NCBI GenBank assembly: GCA_027489135.1
Contig: JAIYAI010000190.1
Span: 1-9,886 of the forward strand
Source of the DNA: Acetobacteraceae bacterium
Lineage (GTDB): Bacteria; Pseudomonadota; Alphaproteobacteria; Acetobacterales; Acetobacteraceae
Direction: 5' to 3'
DNA: 9,886 nt
Both the position numbers and the translations under genes were made by a program. The notes under the pieces are model-generated. The model made no database searches, was not told the DNA's origin, and was given only the letters and a program-made list of their open reading frames with translations. Below are positions 1 through 6,600 of this stretch, in pieces (positions within the stretch are counted from its first letter, which is position 1; each line of letters starts with the position of its first letter).

Positions 1-1
1 C

Positions 2-283
2 CAGGCCCATTACCCCGATCTGCGCGCCGATCTGGCGCGCGAGGCGCTGAACGTCTTCTTCCAGGTCCGCGGCGTCGACGGGTTGAAGAAGAAGCCGGCG
101 ACGAGCGAGCTGCTGGACTGGCTGAAGCTGCTGATGATCGAGGACCTGCCCCCCGAGGTGCTGCGCAGCCAGGACATCAAAACCGCGGTGCCGCCGCTCT
201 ACGGCGCGCTCCTGAAGAACGAGCAGGACGTGCACCTGTTCGAGCGGCTCGCCTTCCTGGCCCGCCGGCAGCAGGGGCGGTGA
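2..283 (+). CDS. MoxR-type AAA+ ATPase, C-terminal end (5' truncated by window)
   Basis: Only the last 93 residues are visible; the reading frame is open from base 2, so the gene starts outside the window. An in-frame TTG at 83 is unlikely to be the start because the frame upstream of it already reads as sensible protein (a QAHYPDLRADLAREAL-like helix). The P-loop and Walker B are not in view. The visible part is helical and contains LLDWLKLLMIEDLPPEVL and a KTAVPPLYGALLKNEQD segment, which I recall from the lid domain and C-terminal tail of MoxR-family ATPases encoded next to CoxE-like VWA proteins. Such ATPases are thought to act with the VWA partner as a chaperone that remodels a protein or assists cofactor insertion. 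The VWA gene follows on the same strand, which supports the call. Recognition rests on tail similarity and context, without the catalytic motifs. Confidence 0.82.
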   Translation, partial: QAHYPDLRADLAREALNVFFQVRGVDGLKKKPATSELLDWLKLLMIEDLPPEVLRSQDIKTAVPPLYGALLKNEQDVHLFERLAFLARRQQGR

Positions 284-302
284 TGTGATGGGTCGGGCCA
301 CG

Positions 303-416
303 TCCCTCCCCCCGCTGGCGGGGGGAGGTCAGGAGGGGGGTGGCGGAGGCCGGGGAGACTCGGCAGGAGCCACCACCCCCACCCCGCCCCTCCCCCGCCC
401 GCGGGGGAGGGAGTAG
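303..416. repeat. Palindromic GC-rich repeat element (REP/BIME-like) between the ATPase and VWA genes
   Basis: The 136-bp gap between the two genes is almost filled by a compound palindrome. Hairpin A is a perfect 10-bp stem, 305-314 (CCTCCCCCCG) with 319-328 and a 4-nt loop. Hairpin B is a perfect 11-bp stem, 388-398 with 401-411 (arm GCGGGGGAGGG). Inside them a second inverted pair, GGGGGTGG at 336-343 and CCACCCCC at 373-380, makes the whole element roughly symmetric. This architecture of two C/G-tract hairpins facing each other resembles intergenic palindromes that are dispersed in many GC-rich alphaproteobacterial genomes. There is no T-run after either stem, so a classical terminator is unlikely. 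Copy number elsewhere cannot be judged from one window. Confidence 0.72.
406..410 (+). promoter_or_regulatory. Ribosome binding site of the VWA gene, inside the hairpin B arm
   Basis: GGAGG at 406-410 lies 9 nt before the ATG at 420, an ideal Shine-Dalgarno distance. The same bases form part of the right arm (401-411) of an 11-bp GC-only stem, so in the mRNA the site could be hidden by pairing with 388-398. That the site is used is inferred from its spacing and from the absence of another candidate. Confidence 0.5.
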
Positions 417-419
417 CCC

Positions 420-1598
420 ATGCTCGCCCATTTCATCCTGGCGCTCCGCACCGCGGGCATCCCGGCGAGCATCACGGAATACCTGACGCTGCTGCGCGGC
501 ATGAAGGAGAACGTCGCCGACTATAATGTCGACGACTTCTACCACCTCTCCCGCGCCACGCTGGTCAAGGACGAGCGCCTGCTCGACCGCTTCGACCGCG
601 TCTTCGGCGAGGTCTTCAAGGGGCTGGAGCCGCCCGAGGGCGATCCGCAGCAGGAGATCCCGGAGGAGTGGCTGCGCAAGCTCGCCGAGAAGCTGCTGAC
701 CGAGGAGGAGCGCAAGGCGATCGAGGCGCTCGGCGGCTTCGACAAGCTGATGGAGACACTGAAGGAACGCCTGAAGGAACAGAAGGGCCGGCACCAGGGT
801 GGATCGAAGTGGATCGGCACCGGCGGCACCTCCCCCTTCGGGGCCAATGGCTACAACCCCGAAGGCGTGCGGATCGGCCAGGCGGCAAGCCGCCACCGCC
901 GCGCCGTGAAGGTCTGGGACAAGCGGGAGTTCAAGGATCTCGACGGCGACATCGAGATCGGCACGCGCAACATGAAGCTCGCGCTGCGCCGCCTTCGCCG
1001 CTTCGCCCGCCAGGGCGCGCAGACCGAGCTCGACATGCCGGGCACGATCAGCGCGACCGCGAAGAACGCCGGCACGCTCGACCTGAAGATGGTGCCGGAG
1101 CGGCACAACGCCGTGAAGGTGCTGCTGCTGCTCGATATCGGCGGGTCGATGGACGACCACGTGCGGCTCTCATCGGAGCTGTTTTCCGCAGTGCGGACCG
1201 AGTTCAAGCACCTGGAGCACTACTACTTCCACAACTGCGTCTACGAGCGCCTGTGGAAGGACAACCGCCGCCGCAAGGACACCGAGACCCCAACCTGGGA
1301 TGTGCTGCGGAAATACGGCCCGGACTGGAAGCTGATCCTAGTCGGCGACGCCACGATGTCCCCCTATGAGATCCGCGAGGCGGGCGGCAGCGTCGAGCAC
1401 TGGAACGAGGAATCAGGCCGCGTCTGGATGGAACGCCTGACCGGCCATTTCCGGCGCAGCGCCTGGCTGAACCCGACACCGCGCGAGCACTGGGACTACA
1501 CCATGTCGATCGGCATGATGCATGCCTGCATGGAAGGGCGGATGTTCCCGCTGACCGTCGACGGCATCGACATGATGGCCCGCGAACTCAGCAAGTAG
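420..1598 (+). CDS. CoxE-like VWA domain-containing protein
   Basis: This 392-residue cytoplasmic protein has no signal peptide or membrane segment. Residues 1-125 form a helical N-terminal region with charged, coiled-coil-prone stretches (about 85-123). A Gly-rich linker at 123-145 (GGSK, GTGGTSPFGANG) follows. The C-terminal half is a von Willebrand factor A fold with a hydrophobic strand and MIDAS-type motif at residues 234-245 (VLLLLDIGGSMD). The usual DxSxS is read here as D239-x-G-x-S243, a variant I recall as normal for this subfamily. A second strand ends in LILVGDATMSPYE at about 305-317. Proteins of this type pair with MoxR ATPases, and the partner gene lies directly upstream on the same strand. 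The substrate is unknown: CoxE itself serves CO dehydrogenase maturation, but no such genes are visible. The start is ATG 420, supported by GGAGG 9 nt upstream. The gene converges on the Crp/Fnr gene with a 13-bp gap. Confidence 0.9.
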   Translation: MLAHFILALRTAGIPASITEYLTLLRGMKENVADYNVDDFYHLSRATLVKDERLLDRFDRVFGEVFKGLEPPEGDPQQEIPEEWLRKLAEKLLTEEERKAIEALGGFDKLMETLKERLKEQKGRHQGGSKWIGTGGTSPFGANGYNPEGVRIGQAASRHRRAVKVWDKREFKDLDGDIEIGTRNMKLALRRLRRFARQGAQTELDMPGTISATAKNAGTLDLKMVPERHNAVKVLLLLDIGGSMDDHVRLSSELFSAVRTEFKHLEHYYFHNCVYERLWKDNRRRKDTETPTWDVLRKYGPDWKLILVGDATMSPYEIREAGGSVEHWNEESGRVWMERLTGHFRRSAWLNPTPREHWDYTMSIGMMHACMEGRMFPLTVDGIDMMARELSK

Positions 1599-1611
1599 CC
1601 CGGCCCGCGCC

Positions 1612-2373
1612 TCAGCCCGTCTCCTGCAGCGCCATCTCCTCGGACTCGGCGGGGTAGATGCCGCGCAGCACCTCGTCGAAATGCCGGCGCAGCGCTGCGT
1701 CGCAGCCGCAGGACGCCTCCTGCAGCGCCGTCATGTCGCAGACCTGCAGCACGCCGCGTCGCGTGTTCAGCACGCCGCGCCCGCGCAACTCCCGCATCAC
1801 CCGGTTCACGTAGCTGCGGCCGACGCCGAGCAGCGCCGCAAGCTGCTCCTGCGTCAGCGGCACCTCGGGGTCGCCGGTGCGGTCGATGGCGGAGAGCAGC
1901 CACTTCGCCGTGCGCTGCTCGATCGTATGCACCGCGTTGCAGGCCACGGCCTGGAAGATCTGCGCCATCAGGCAATCGGCATAGCGGGCGAAGAGGTTGT
2001 GCAGGGACGGCGAGCGGCGCTTCGCCGCCTCCAGCGCCGCCACGCCCATGCGCAGGAACAGCCCGCCATGCTGCACCTCGGACCGCGCATAGGCGGGCAA
2101 CCGTCCCTGGCTGACGATGCCGCCGATCGCGCCCTCCCGCCCGACCAGCGCCGTCTCCACCTCCCGCCCATCCGCCAGCACCACCTTGAAGGAGGCGAGC
2201 GCGGGGCCGCAGGGGAAGTAGACGAACTCCACCGTGTCGCCGGGATGGTAGAGCGTCGCACCTGCCTCGCGCGGCCACGGCTGCAGCAGGGGGCGCAACA
2301 CCTCCTGGTCGCGCGGCAGCAGCGCGCCGAGCAGGTTGTTCGTCGTCTGCGTCGCTGGCTGCGCTGTCTCCAT
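1612..2373 (-). CDS. Crp/Fnr family transcriptional regulator
   Basis: The predicted product has 253 residues. Residues 14-115 form a cyclic-nucleotide-binding-like beta barrel (REAGATLYHPGDTVEFVYFP, then a REGAIGG turn). A long dimerisation helix follows (about 115-160), ending in an HTIEQRTAKWLL segment. Residues 172-212 form the winged helix: LTQEQLAALLGVGRSYVNRVMRELRGRG. The effector barrel lacks the RxS phosphate-binding motif expected of a cAMP binder, and there is no N-terminal cysteine cluster like that of Fnr, so the signal is unknown. The tail contains S221-C-G-C224, resembling a Cys-x-Cys tail seen in related alphaproteobacterial regulators. I chose ATG 2373 over the in-frame ATG at 2433 because GGGAG lies 6 nt before 2373 and the 20-residue extension is Gly/Arg-rich and featureless. 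It is divergent from the HWE kinase gene. Confidence 0.92.
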   Translation of the reverse strand: METAQPATQTTNNLLGALLPRDQEVLRPLLQPWPREAGATLYHPGDTVEFVYFPCGPALASFKVVLADGREVETALVGREGAIGGIVSQGRLPAYARSEVQHGGLFLRMGVAALEAAKRRSPSLHNLFARYADCLMAQIFQAVACNAVHTIEQRTAKWLLSAIDRTGDPEVPLTQEQLAALLGVGRSYVNRVMRELRGRGVLNTRRGVLQVCDMTALQEASCGCDAALRRHFDEVLRGIYPAESEEMALQETG

Positions 2374-2553
2374 CGGCCGCTCCCGTCCCACCGCACGACC
2401 TCCGCCGCCACGTCTCGCAGTCCCGTGATGCACAGCGCCGCGATGAGTCGCACCGTCGCGCGAGCGTGCACAAATGCGCAGACAATTCCCCTAGAGCGTG
2501 GTCTTCAGGTGGCAACCGCGCAAGCGCAGCGCGCAGCAGCGGAGATGTCGACC
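2374..2553. promoter_or_regulatory. Divergent intergenic region between the Crp/Fnr gene and the HWE kinase
   Basis: This 180-bp gap must hold the promoters of both genes. The least GC-rich patch is 2470-2510. On the + strand GACAAT at 2481-2486 matches four of six -10 bases but has no -35 partner. On the - strand TTGCCA (2515-2510) is a good -35 candidate with only a poor -10 sixteen bases on (2493-2488). An imperfect inverted repeat, TGCACA at 2467-2472 with TGCGCA at 2475-2480, could be an operator. It does not match the Crp (TGTGA-N6-TCACA) or Fnr (TTGAT-N4-ATCAA) consensus. None of these sites is secure. Confidence 0.3.
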
Positions 2554-3534
2554 ATGGAGATCCTGGCCCTGAGCGCGAACGACGATGGGGTGACGACCAT
2601 GGCCTCGCGAGGCGGTGGCGGCTTTGCGACCTTCGATCTCCCGCTGCCCCTGCCGGCTGGCGCGCGCCTGGGCGCGCTGCTGCTGGCCGCCGCCGGCCAT
2701 GCCGGCATCCCCGACCCCGCCGACGAGCCACGCATCGTCGCGGCGCTCGCCGCGGCGATCGCGCAGGGCTGCGGCTGGACGGAGGTGGAGCATCGCCTGC
2801 GCCTGGCGGGGAACGATACGGAGCAATGGCTGCTGACGCGCTTCGTGCTGCGGCGCGACGGCGCGGGCCGGCCCGTCGCCGTCACCGGCCTGCATCTCGA
2901 TATCACCGCGCGCCATCGCGACACGCTGCTCGCGGAGCTGGTGAGCCGCGAGCTGGCCCATCGCATGCGGAACGTCTTCGCCGTCGTCGCCAGCATCCTC
3001 AGGCTCTCGCTGCGCGGCACGCCGGAGGCGGAGCTGCAGGCGCAGGAACTCGGCGGGCGCCTGGCGGCGCTCTCCCTGGCCTACCGGCTGCTCGAACCCT
3101 CCGCGGACCCGGATGCGCCGCGGGAGCTCCGGCTCGGCGCGCTGCTCGGCGAGCTGATGGCCCCATTCGAGGGCGGTGCGACGCTGCACATGGACGCCGA
3201 TGTCGCCGATCTCGCCGTCTCGGAGCGCGCGGCAACCGGTCTCGCGCTCATCCTGCACGAGCTTGCGAGCAATGCCGCCAAGCACGGGGCGCTGGCGCCG
3301 GGCCGCGGCAGGCTGCGGCTGGAGGCGCTGGCGCGGCCAGGCGCGGTGCTGCTGCGCTGGCATGAGAGCCTGGCGGTCCCGGGCCTGCGGGAGCCGGTGG
3401 CGGCCGGCTTCGGCTCCATGCTCTTCGATCGCCTCTCGGCCGATCTCTTCGGCGCGCCGATGCAGCGGCACTGGCGCCCGGACGGGCTGCAGGTGGAACT
3501 GCTCCTGCCGCTCGAGCAGTTGGTGCCGGCCTGA
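2554..3534 (+). CDS. HWE-family sensor histidine kinase, soluble, with partial PAS domain
   Basis: The product has 326 residues and no membrane segment, so it is probably a cytosolic sensor. Residues 48-122 resemble the second half of a PAS_3 fold: an IPDPADEPRIVAALAAAI helix, an EVEHRLRL strand, and the typical PAS end LHLDITARHR; the first half is short and degenerate. The kinase core follows. The H-box is RELAHRMRN with phospho-acceptor H136; the N-box is LHELASNAAKHGAL with H235, E236 and N240; the W-x-E of the family name is WHE at 269-271; and GFGS lies at 285-288. The Gly-Gly-Pro usually just after W-x-E is replaced by SLAVPG. ATG 2554 was preferred because GGAG (2541-2544) lies 9 nt before it; the ATG at 2545 directly abuts that GGAG, and 2599 is another option. 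No response regulator gene lies nearby. The stop is 1 bp from the end of the convergent amidase gene. Confidence 0.88.
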   Translation: MEILALSANDDGVTTMASRGGGGFATFDLPLPLPAGARLGALLLAAAGHAGIPDPADEPRIVAALAAAIAQGCGWTEVEHRLRLAGNDTEQWLLTRFVLRRDGAGRPVAVTGLHLDITARHRDTLLAELVSRELAHRMRNVFAVVASILRLSLRGTPEAELQAQELGGRLAALSLAYRLLEPSADPDAPRELRLGALLGELMAPFEGGATLHMDADVADLAVSERAATGLALILHELASNAAKHGALAPGRGRLRLEALARPGAVLLRWHESLAVPGLREPVAAGFGSMLFDRLSADLFGAPMQRHWRPDGLQVELLLPLEQLVPA

Positions 3535-3535
3535 C

Positions 3536-4945
3536 CTACCAGCGCGGGTCGATCGGGGCGCGCGGGCCTTCCGCCGCCTCGATCACCGCGCCGGCTTCCA
3601 GGCAGAGATCCTCGCGGAAACGCTGCGCGAAGACCTGCACGCCGAGCGGCAGGCCGGCATGCGACCCGAGCGGCATCGCCAGCACCGGCAGCCCCAGCAC
3701 CGGCATGCCGAGATGCGTGTTCGCCGCCGCGAGGCACCGCGCCTTCCCGGCCTTGCTTTCGAAGTCGAGCCCGACCGGCAGCGCCTGCTCGCCGGCGCCC
3801 GGGATGATCACGATGGGCCAGTCCTCGAGGAACAGGGTCCAGCGCATCAGCATCTCGTCGCGTTCGGCCAGTGCGGCGCGGTAGGTGGCGTAGTCGGCGG
3901 CGGGATGGAGCTCCTCCCAGAAGCCGGAGGATGCCTTCGCCCGCTCATCGGCCAGCGTCGCCATCTTCTCCCGCATGTTGCCGAAGACGTCGATCACGCC
4001 GATGGCGTTCCACAGCCTGAACAGCGCGGCAAAGCCGGGATGGTCGCGCACCTCCTCGACCGCGTAGCCCGCGGCCGCCATCAGCCGGCCCGCGCGGCGC
4101 GTGGCCTCGGCCAGTTCGGGCTGCACCGGCGCACCATCCGGCTCCGGGATGATGGCGACCTTGATCGGGCGCTTCGGCGACGGACCGTCCAGCGGCGCAT
4201 CGGTCCAGCGGTTGTCGCGCACGTCGCGCGCCGCCATCGCCTGCAGCGCCAGCCGCGCATCGCGCACGCTGCGGGTCAGCGGCCCGTTCATCGCCATCAG
4301 CTGCGACGCGGCGCTGCGCCCCGGCGGGGCGGAGGGGTTGATCGCGGAGACGCGCCCCACGGTCGGCCGCAGCCCGACGACGCCGTTGCAGAAGGCGGGC
4401 CAGCGGATCGACCCGGCGATGTCGTTGCCATGCGCGACGGCGCCGATGCCGACCGCCGCCGCCGATCCCGCGCCGCCCGAACTGCCGCCCGGCGTGCGGC
4501 CCCTGTCCCAGGGGTTCAGCGTCGCGCCGTGCAGGTCGTTCTCGGTGAAGAGGCGCATGGAGAAGCAGGGCGTATTCGTCCGCCCGATGATCACCGCGCC
4601 GGCGCGCCGGAAGTTGGCGACGATGGGCCCGTCCTCCGGCGCGATCGCGTCCTTGAAGGCAACGACGCCGTTGGTCGTCGGCAGGCCCTGCATGTCGACG
4701 TTGATCTTGATGGTCACCGGCACGCCATGCAGCAGGCCCAGCGCCTCGCCCCGCGCCTGCGCCGCATCCGCCGCATCCGCCGCGGCGAGGGCCTGGTCCT
4801 CCAGCACGTGCACGACGGCGTTGACCTTCGGGTTCACCGCATGCAGGCGGGCCAGGGCCGATTGCGCGGCCTCCCGCGCCGAAACGCGCCCGGTGCGCAC
4901 CAGCTGCGCGATCTCCACCGCATCGAGCTGCCAGAGCTCCGCCAT
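3536..4945 (-). CDS. Amidase-signature family hydrolase
   Basis: The product has 469 residues, a usual length for amidase-signature enzymes, which hydrolyse carboxylic amides to acid and ammonia. The complete Ser-cisSer-Lys triad is visible: K80 in GVPVTIKIN, cis-Ser S156 in the glycine-rich signature TPGGSSGGAGSAAA, and nucleophile S179 in NDIAGSIRWPA. The signature has DIAGSIR where DxGGSIR is more common, a mild change. No signal peptide is seen, so it is probably cytoplasmic. GatA is unlikely because no gatB or gatC is nearby and the C-terminal half resembles stand-alone amidases. Start ATG 4945 has GGGGGA about 7 nt upstream; the frame continues open to 5059 but that extension would overlap the divergent gene. 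Substrate cannot be read from the sequence. The divergent solute-binding protein suggests a linked amide or peptide substrate. Confidence 0.95.
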   Translation of the reverse strand: MAELWQLDAVEIAQLVRTGRVSAREAAQSALARLHAVNPKVNAVVHVLEDQALAAADAADAAQARGEALGLLHGVPVTIKINVDMQGLPTTNGVVAFKDAIAPEDGPIVANFRRAGAVIIGRTNTPCFSMRLFTENDLHGATLNPWDRGRTPGGSSGGAGSAAAVGIGAVAHGNDIAGSIRWPAFCNGVVGLRPTVGRVSAINPSAPPGRSAASQLMAMNGPLTRSVRDARLALQAMAARDVRDNRWTDAPLDGPSPKRPIKVAIIPEPDGAPVQPELAEATRRAGRLMAAAGYAVEEVRDHPGFAALFRLWNAIGVIDVFGNMREKMATLADERAKASSGFWEELHPAADYATYRAALAERDEMLMRWTLFLEDWPIVIIPGAGEQALPVGLDFESKAGKARCLAAANTHLGMPVLGLPVLAMPLGSHAGLPLGVQVFAQRFREDLCLEAGAVIEAAEGPRAPIDPRW

Positions 4946-5012
4946 CCGCCGATCCCCCGTGATCCCGACAGGATGGTTCCATGGCGGGCCGGGTCGTGCA
5001 AACCTCGGCGCC
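4946..5012. promoter_or_regulatory. Divergent promoter region between the amidase and the solute-binding protein
   Basis: Only 67 bp separate the two start codons, so both promoters must overlap here or lie inside the opposite gene. Toward the amidase, TTGCAC (5001-4996) and AACCAT (4978-4973) are 17 bp apart but each matches only half of the consensus. GGGGGA about 7 nt before ATG 4945 is the amidase ribosome binding site. No Shine-Dalgarno-like purine run precedes ATG 5013. Confidence 0.3.
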
Positions 5013-6593
5013 ATGGACCGCCGCACGCTCCTCGCCGCCTCCGCGACCCTGCTCGCCACGCCGCGTCTTGCCGCCGCACAGAATCAACGGTTGCTGAAAT
5101 TCGTCCCGCAGTCGGATCTCGGCACGCTCGATCCGGTGTGGTCGGCGGCCTATGTCACGCGCAACCACGGGCTGATGATCTTCGACCAGCTCTACGGCAT
5201 GGACGCGCAGTACCGGATCCAGCCGCAGATGGCGTCGGGGCACGAGATCTCGGACGACGGGCTCACCTGGACCATCGGGCTGCGCGAGGGCCTGAAGTTC
5301 CACGACGGCGCGCCGGTGCTGGCGCGGGACTGCGTCGCCTCCATCCGCCGCTGGGGCGTGCGGGACAGCATCGGCCAGGCGCTGATGGCCGCGACGGAGG
5401 AGCTGTCCGGCCCCGACGACCGTACGATCCGCTTCCGCCTGAAGTACCGCTTCGCGCTGGTCGCCTATGCGCTCGGAAAGCCGGGCTCCCCGGTCTGCGC
5501 CATCATGCCGGAGCGCCTCGCGCAGACCGATCCGCACCGGCAGATCACGGAGATGGTGGGCTCCGGCCCCTTCCGCTTCCGGCCCCAGGATCGCGTCGCG
5601 GGCGCGCGCGTCGCCTATGAACGCAACCCCGACTACGTGCCGCGCGCCGGCGGCACGACGAGCTTCACCGCGGGGCCGAAGGTGGCGCATTTCGACCGCG
5701 TCGAGTGGCACGTGCTGCCGGACCCCGCCACCGCCGGCGCGGCGCTGCGCGCGGGCGAGGTCGACTGGTGGGAGTCCCCCACCTACGACATGCTGCCGAT
5801 GCTGCTGCGTGACAGGCGGCTCAGCGTCTCGGCGCCCGATCCGCTGGGCTACCTCGGGTGCATGCGCTTCAACCAGTTGCACCCGCCCTTCGACAACCCG
5901 GCGATCCGCCGCGCCGTGCTGCCGGCGCTGAGCCAGGCGGACTTCATGCAAGCCGTGGTGGGGGACATCCGCGACGCCTGGCGCGACGGCATCGGCGTCT
6001 TCCCACCCGACACGCCGATGGCGAGCCAGGCGGGCCTCGAGGCGCTGACCAGCCCGCGCGACCTGACTGCCGCGCGCCGCGCGCTGGAGGCGGCGGGCTA
6101 CAGGGGGGAGCGCGTGGTGCTGCTCTCGGCCTCCGACTTCCCGACGCTGAAGGCGCTGGCCGATGTCGGCGCGGACCTGCTCAAGAAGATCGGCTTCCAG
6201 GTGGACTACGTGGCGATCGACTGGGGCAGCATGCTGCAGCGGCTTGCCAATACCGAGGCGCCGGAGCGTGGCGGCTGGAGCGTCTTCCACACCTACTGGT
6301 CGGGCCTCGACCAGATGAACCCCGGCGTACACGCCTTCCTGCGCGGGGCGGGCCGCGCCTCCCCCAGCCGCGGCGCGCCGGTCTCCCCGCGGATCGAGGA
6401 ATTGCGCGACGCCTGGCTGCGCGCGGCGGACGAGGCGGAGCAGCAGCGCATCTGCGCCGAGATGCAGCGCCAGGCCTTCATCGACGTGCCATACATCCCG
6501 CTGGGGCAGAGCCTGCCGCGGACGGCGCATCGGAGCGACATCCGGGACGTGCTGACGGGGTTCGCGCTGTTCTGGAATGCGCGGCGCGCCTGA
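5013..6593 (+). CDS. ABC transporter substrate-binding protein, family 5 (peptide/nickel/opine type)
   Basis: The product has 526 residues, typical for family 5 extracytoplasmic binding proteins. It begins with a Tat-like leader: twin Arg at 3-4 (MDRRTLLAAS), a short hydrophobic core, and a probable cleavage after A22 (LAAA|Q). The mature N-terminus contains LGTLDPVW and ISDDGLTWTIGLREGLKFHDG (residues 79-99), the family's classic signature. VGSGPFRF and an AYERNPDY segment follow further on, and the C-terminal domain includes the usual WGSMLQRL region. It would bind a peptide-like or other small ligand in the periplasm and deliver it to a membrane permease. No permease or ATPase genes adjoin, so it is either an orphan or works with a transporter encoded elsewhere. 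The start is fixed by the leader; no start codon lies just upstream in frame and there is no clear ribosome binding site. It is divergent from the amidase and ends 6 bp from the convergent ccmI. Confidence 0.93.
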   Translation: MDRRTLLAASATLLATPRLAAAQNQRLLKFVPQSDLGTLDPVWSAAYVTRNHGLMIFDQLYGMDAQYRIQPQMASGHEISDDGLTWTIGLREGLKFHDGAPVLARDCVASIRRWGVRDSIGQALMAATEELSGPDDRTIRFRLKYRFALVAYALGKPGSPVCAIMPERLAQTDPHRQITEMVGSGPFRFRPQDRVAGARVAYERNPDYVPRAGGTTSFTAGPKVAHFDRVEWHVLPDPATAGAALRAGEVDWWESPTYDMLPMLLRDRRLSVSAPDPLGYLGCMRFNQLHPPFDNPAIRRAVLPALSQADFMQAVVGDIRDAWRDGIGVFPPDTPMASQAGLEALTSPRDLTAARRALEAAGYRGERVVLLSASDFPTLKALADVGADLLKKIGFQVDYVAIDWGSMLQRLANTEAPERGGWSVFHTYWSGLDQMNPGVHAFLRGAGRASPSRGAPVSPRIEELRDAWLRAADEAEQQRICAEMQRQAFIDVPYIPLGQSLPRTAHRSDIRDVLTGFALFWNARRA

Positions 6594-6600
6594 AGCGCGC
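6584..6600. terminator. Possible shared hairpin at the convergent ends of the binding-protein gene and ccmI
   Basis: GCGCGC at 6584-6589 and GCGCGC at 6595-6600 can pair across a 5-nt loop that holds the binding-protein stop codon. It is the only inverted repeat at this junction, so it could slow transcription from both sides. There is no T-run on either strand and the stem is short, so this may be no more than a by-product of GC richness. Confidence 0.22.

Noticed and set aside
177..1160. 327-codon - strand frame over the VWA gene
   Set aside because: Shadow of the VWA coding frame, with composition bias and a run through the palindromic repeat; no recognisable domain.
1681..2553. Possible 290-residue N-terminal extension of the HWE kinase, antisense to the Crp/Fnr gene
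   Set aside because: The frame is open but the translation is Arg/His/Gln-rich with no domain; it is antisense to a clear regulator gene, and a good ribosome binding site sits before ATG 2554.
4765..4795. Short tandem CGCATCCGC repeats
   Set aside because: They encode an Ala-Ala-Asp run in the amidase N-terminal helix region; two units only, best explained by codon bias.
4973..5001. TTGCAC/AACCAT promoter for the amidase
   Set aside because: The 17-bp spacing is right but each box matches only three of six consensus bases; too weak to call as a feature.
4101..5012. Open frame upstream of and in frame with the binding protein
   Set aside because: It is antisense to the amidase catalytic core, and the Tat-like leader starting at 5013 marks the true N-terminus.
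3945..6530. 861-codon open frame on the - strand across the amidase and binding-protein genes
   Set aside because: It reads as Arg/Ala/Gly/His-rich low-information protein and lies over two genes with clear family motifs; long shadow frames are expected at this GC content.
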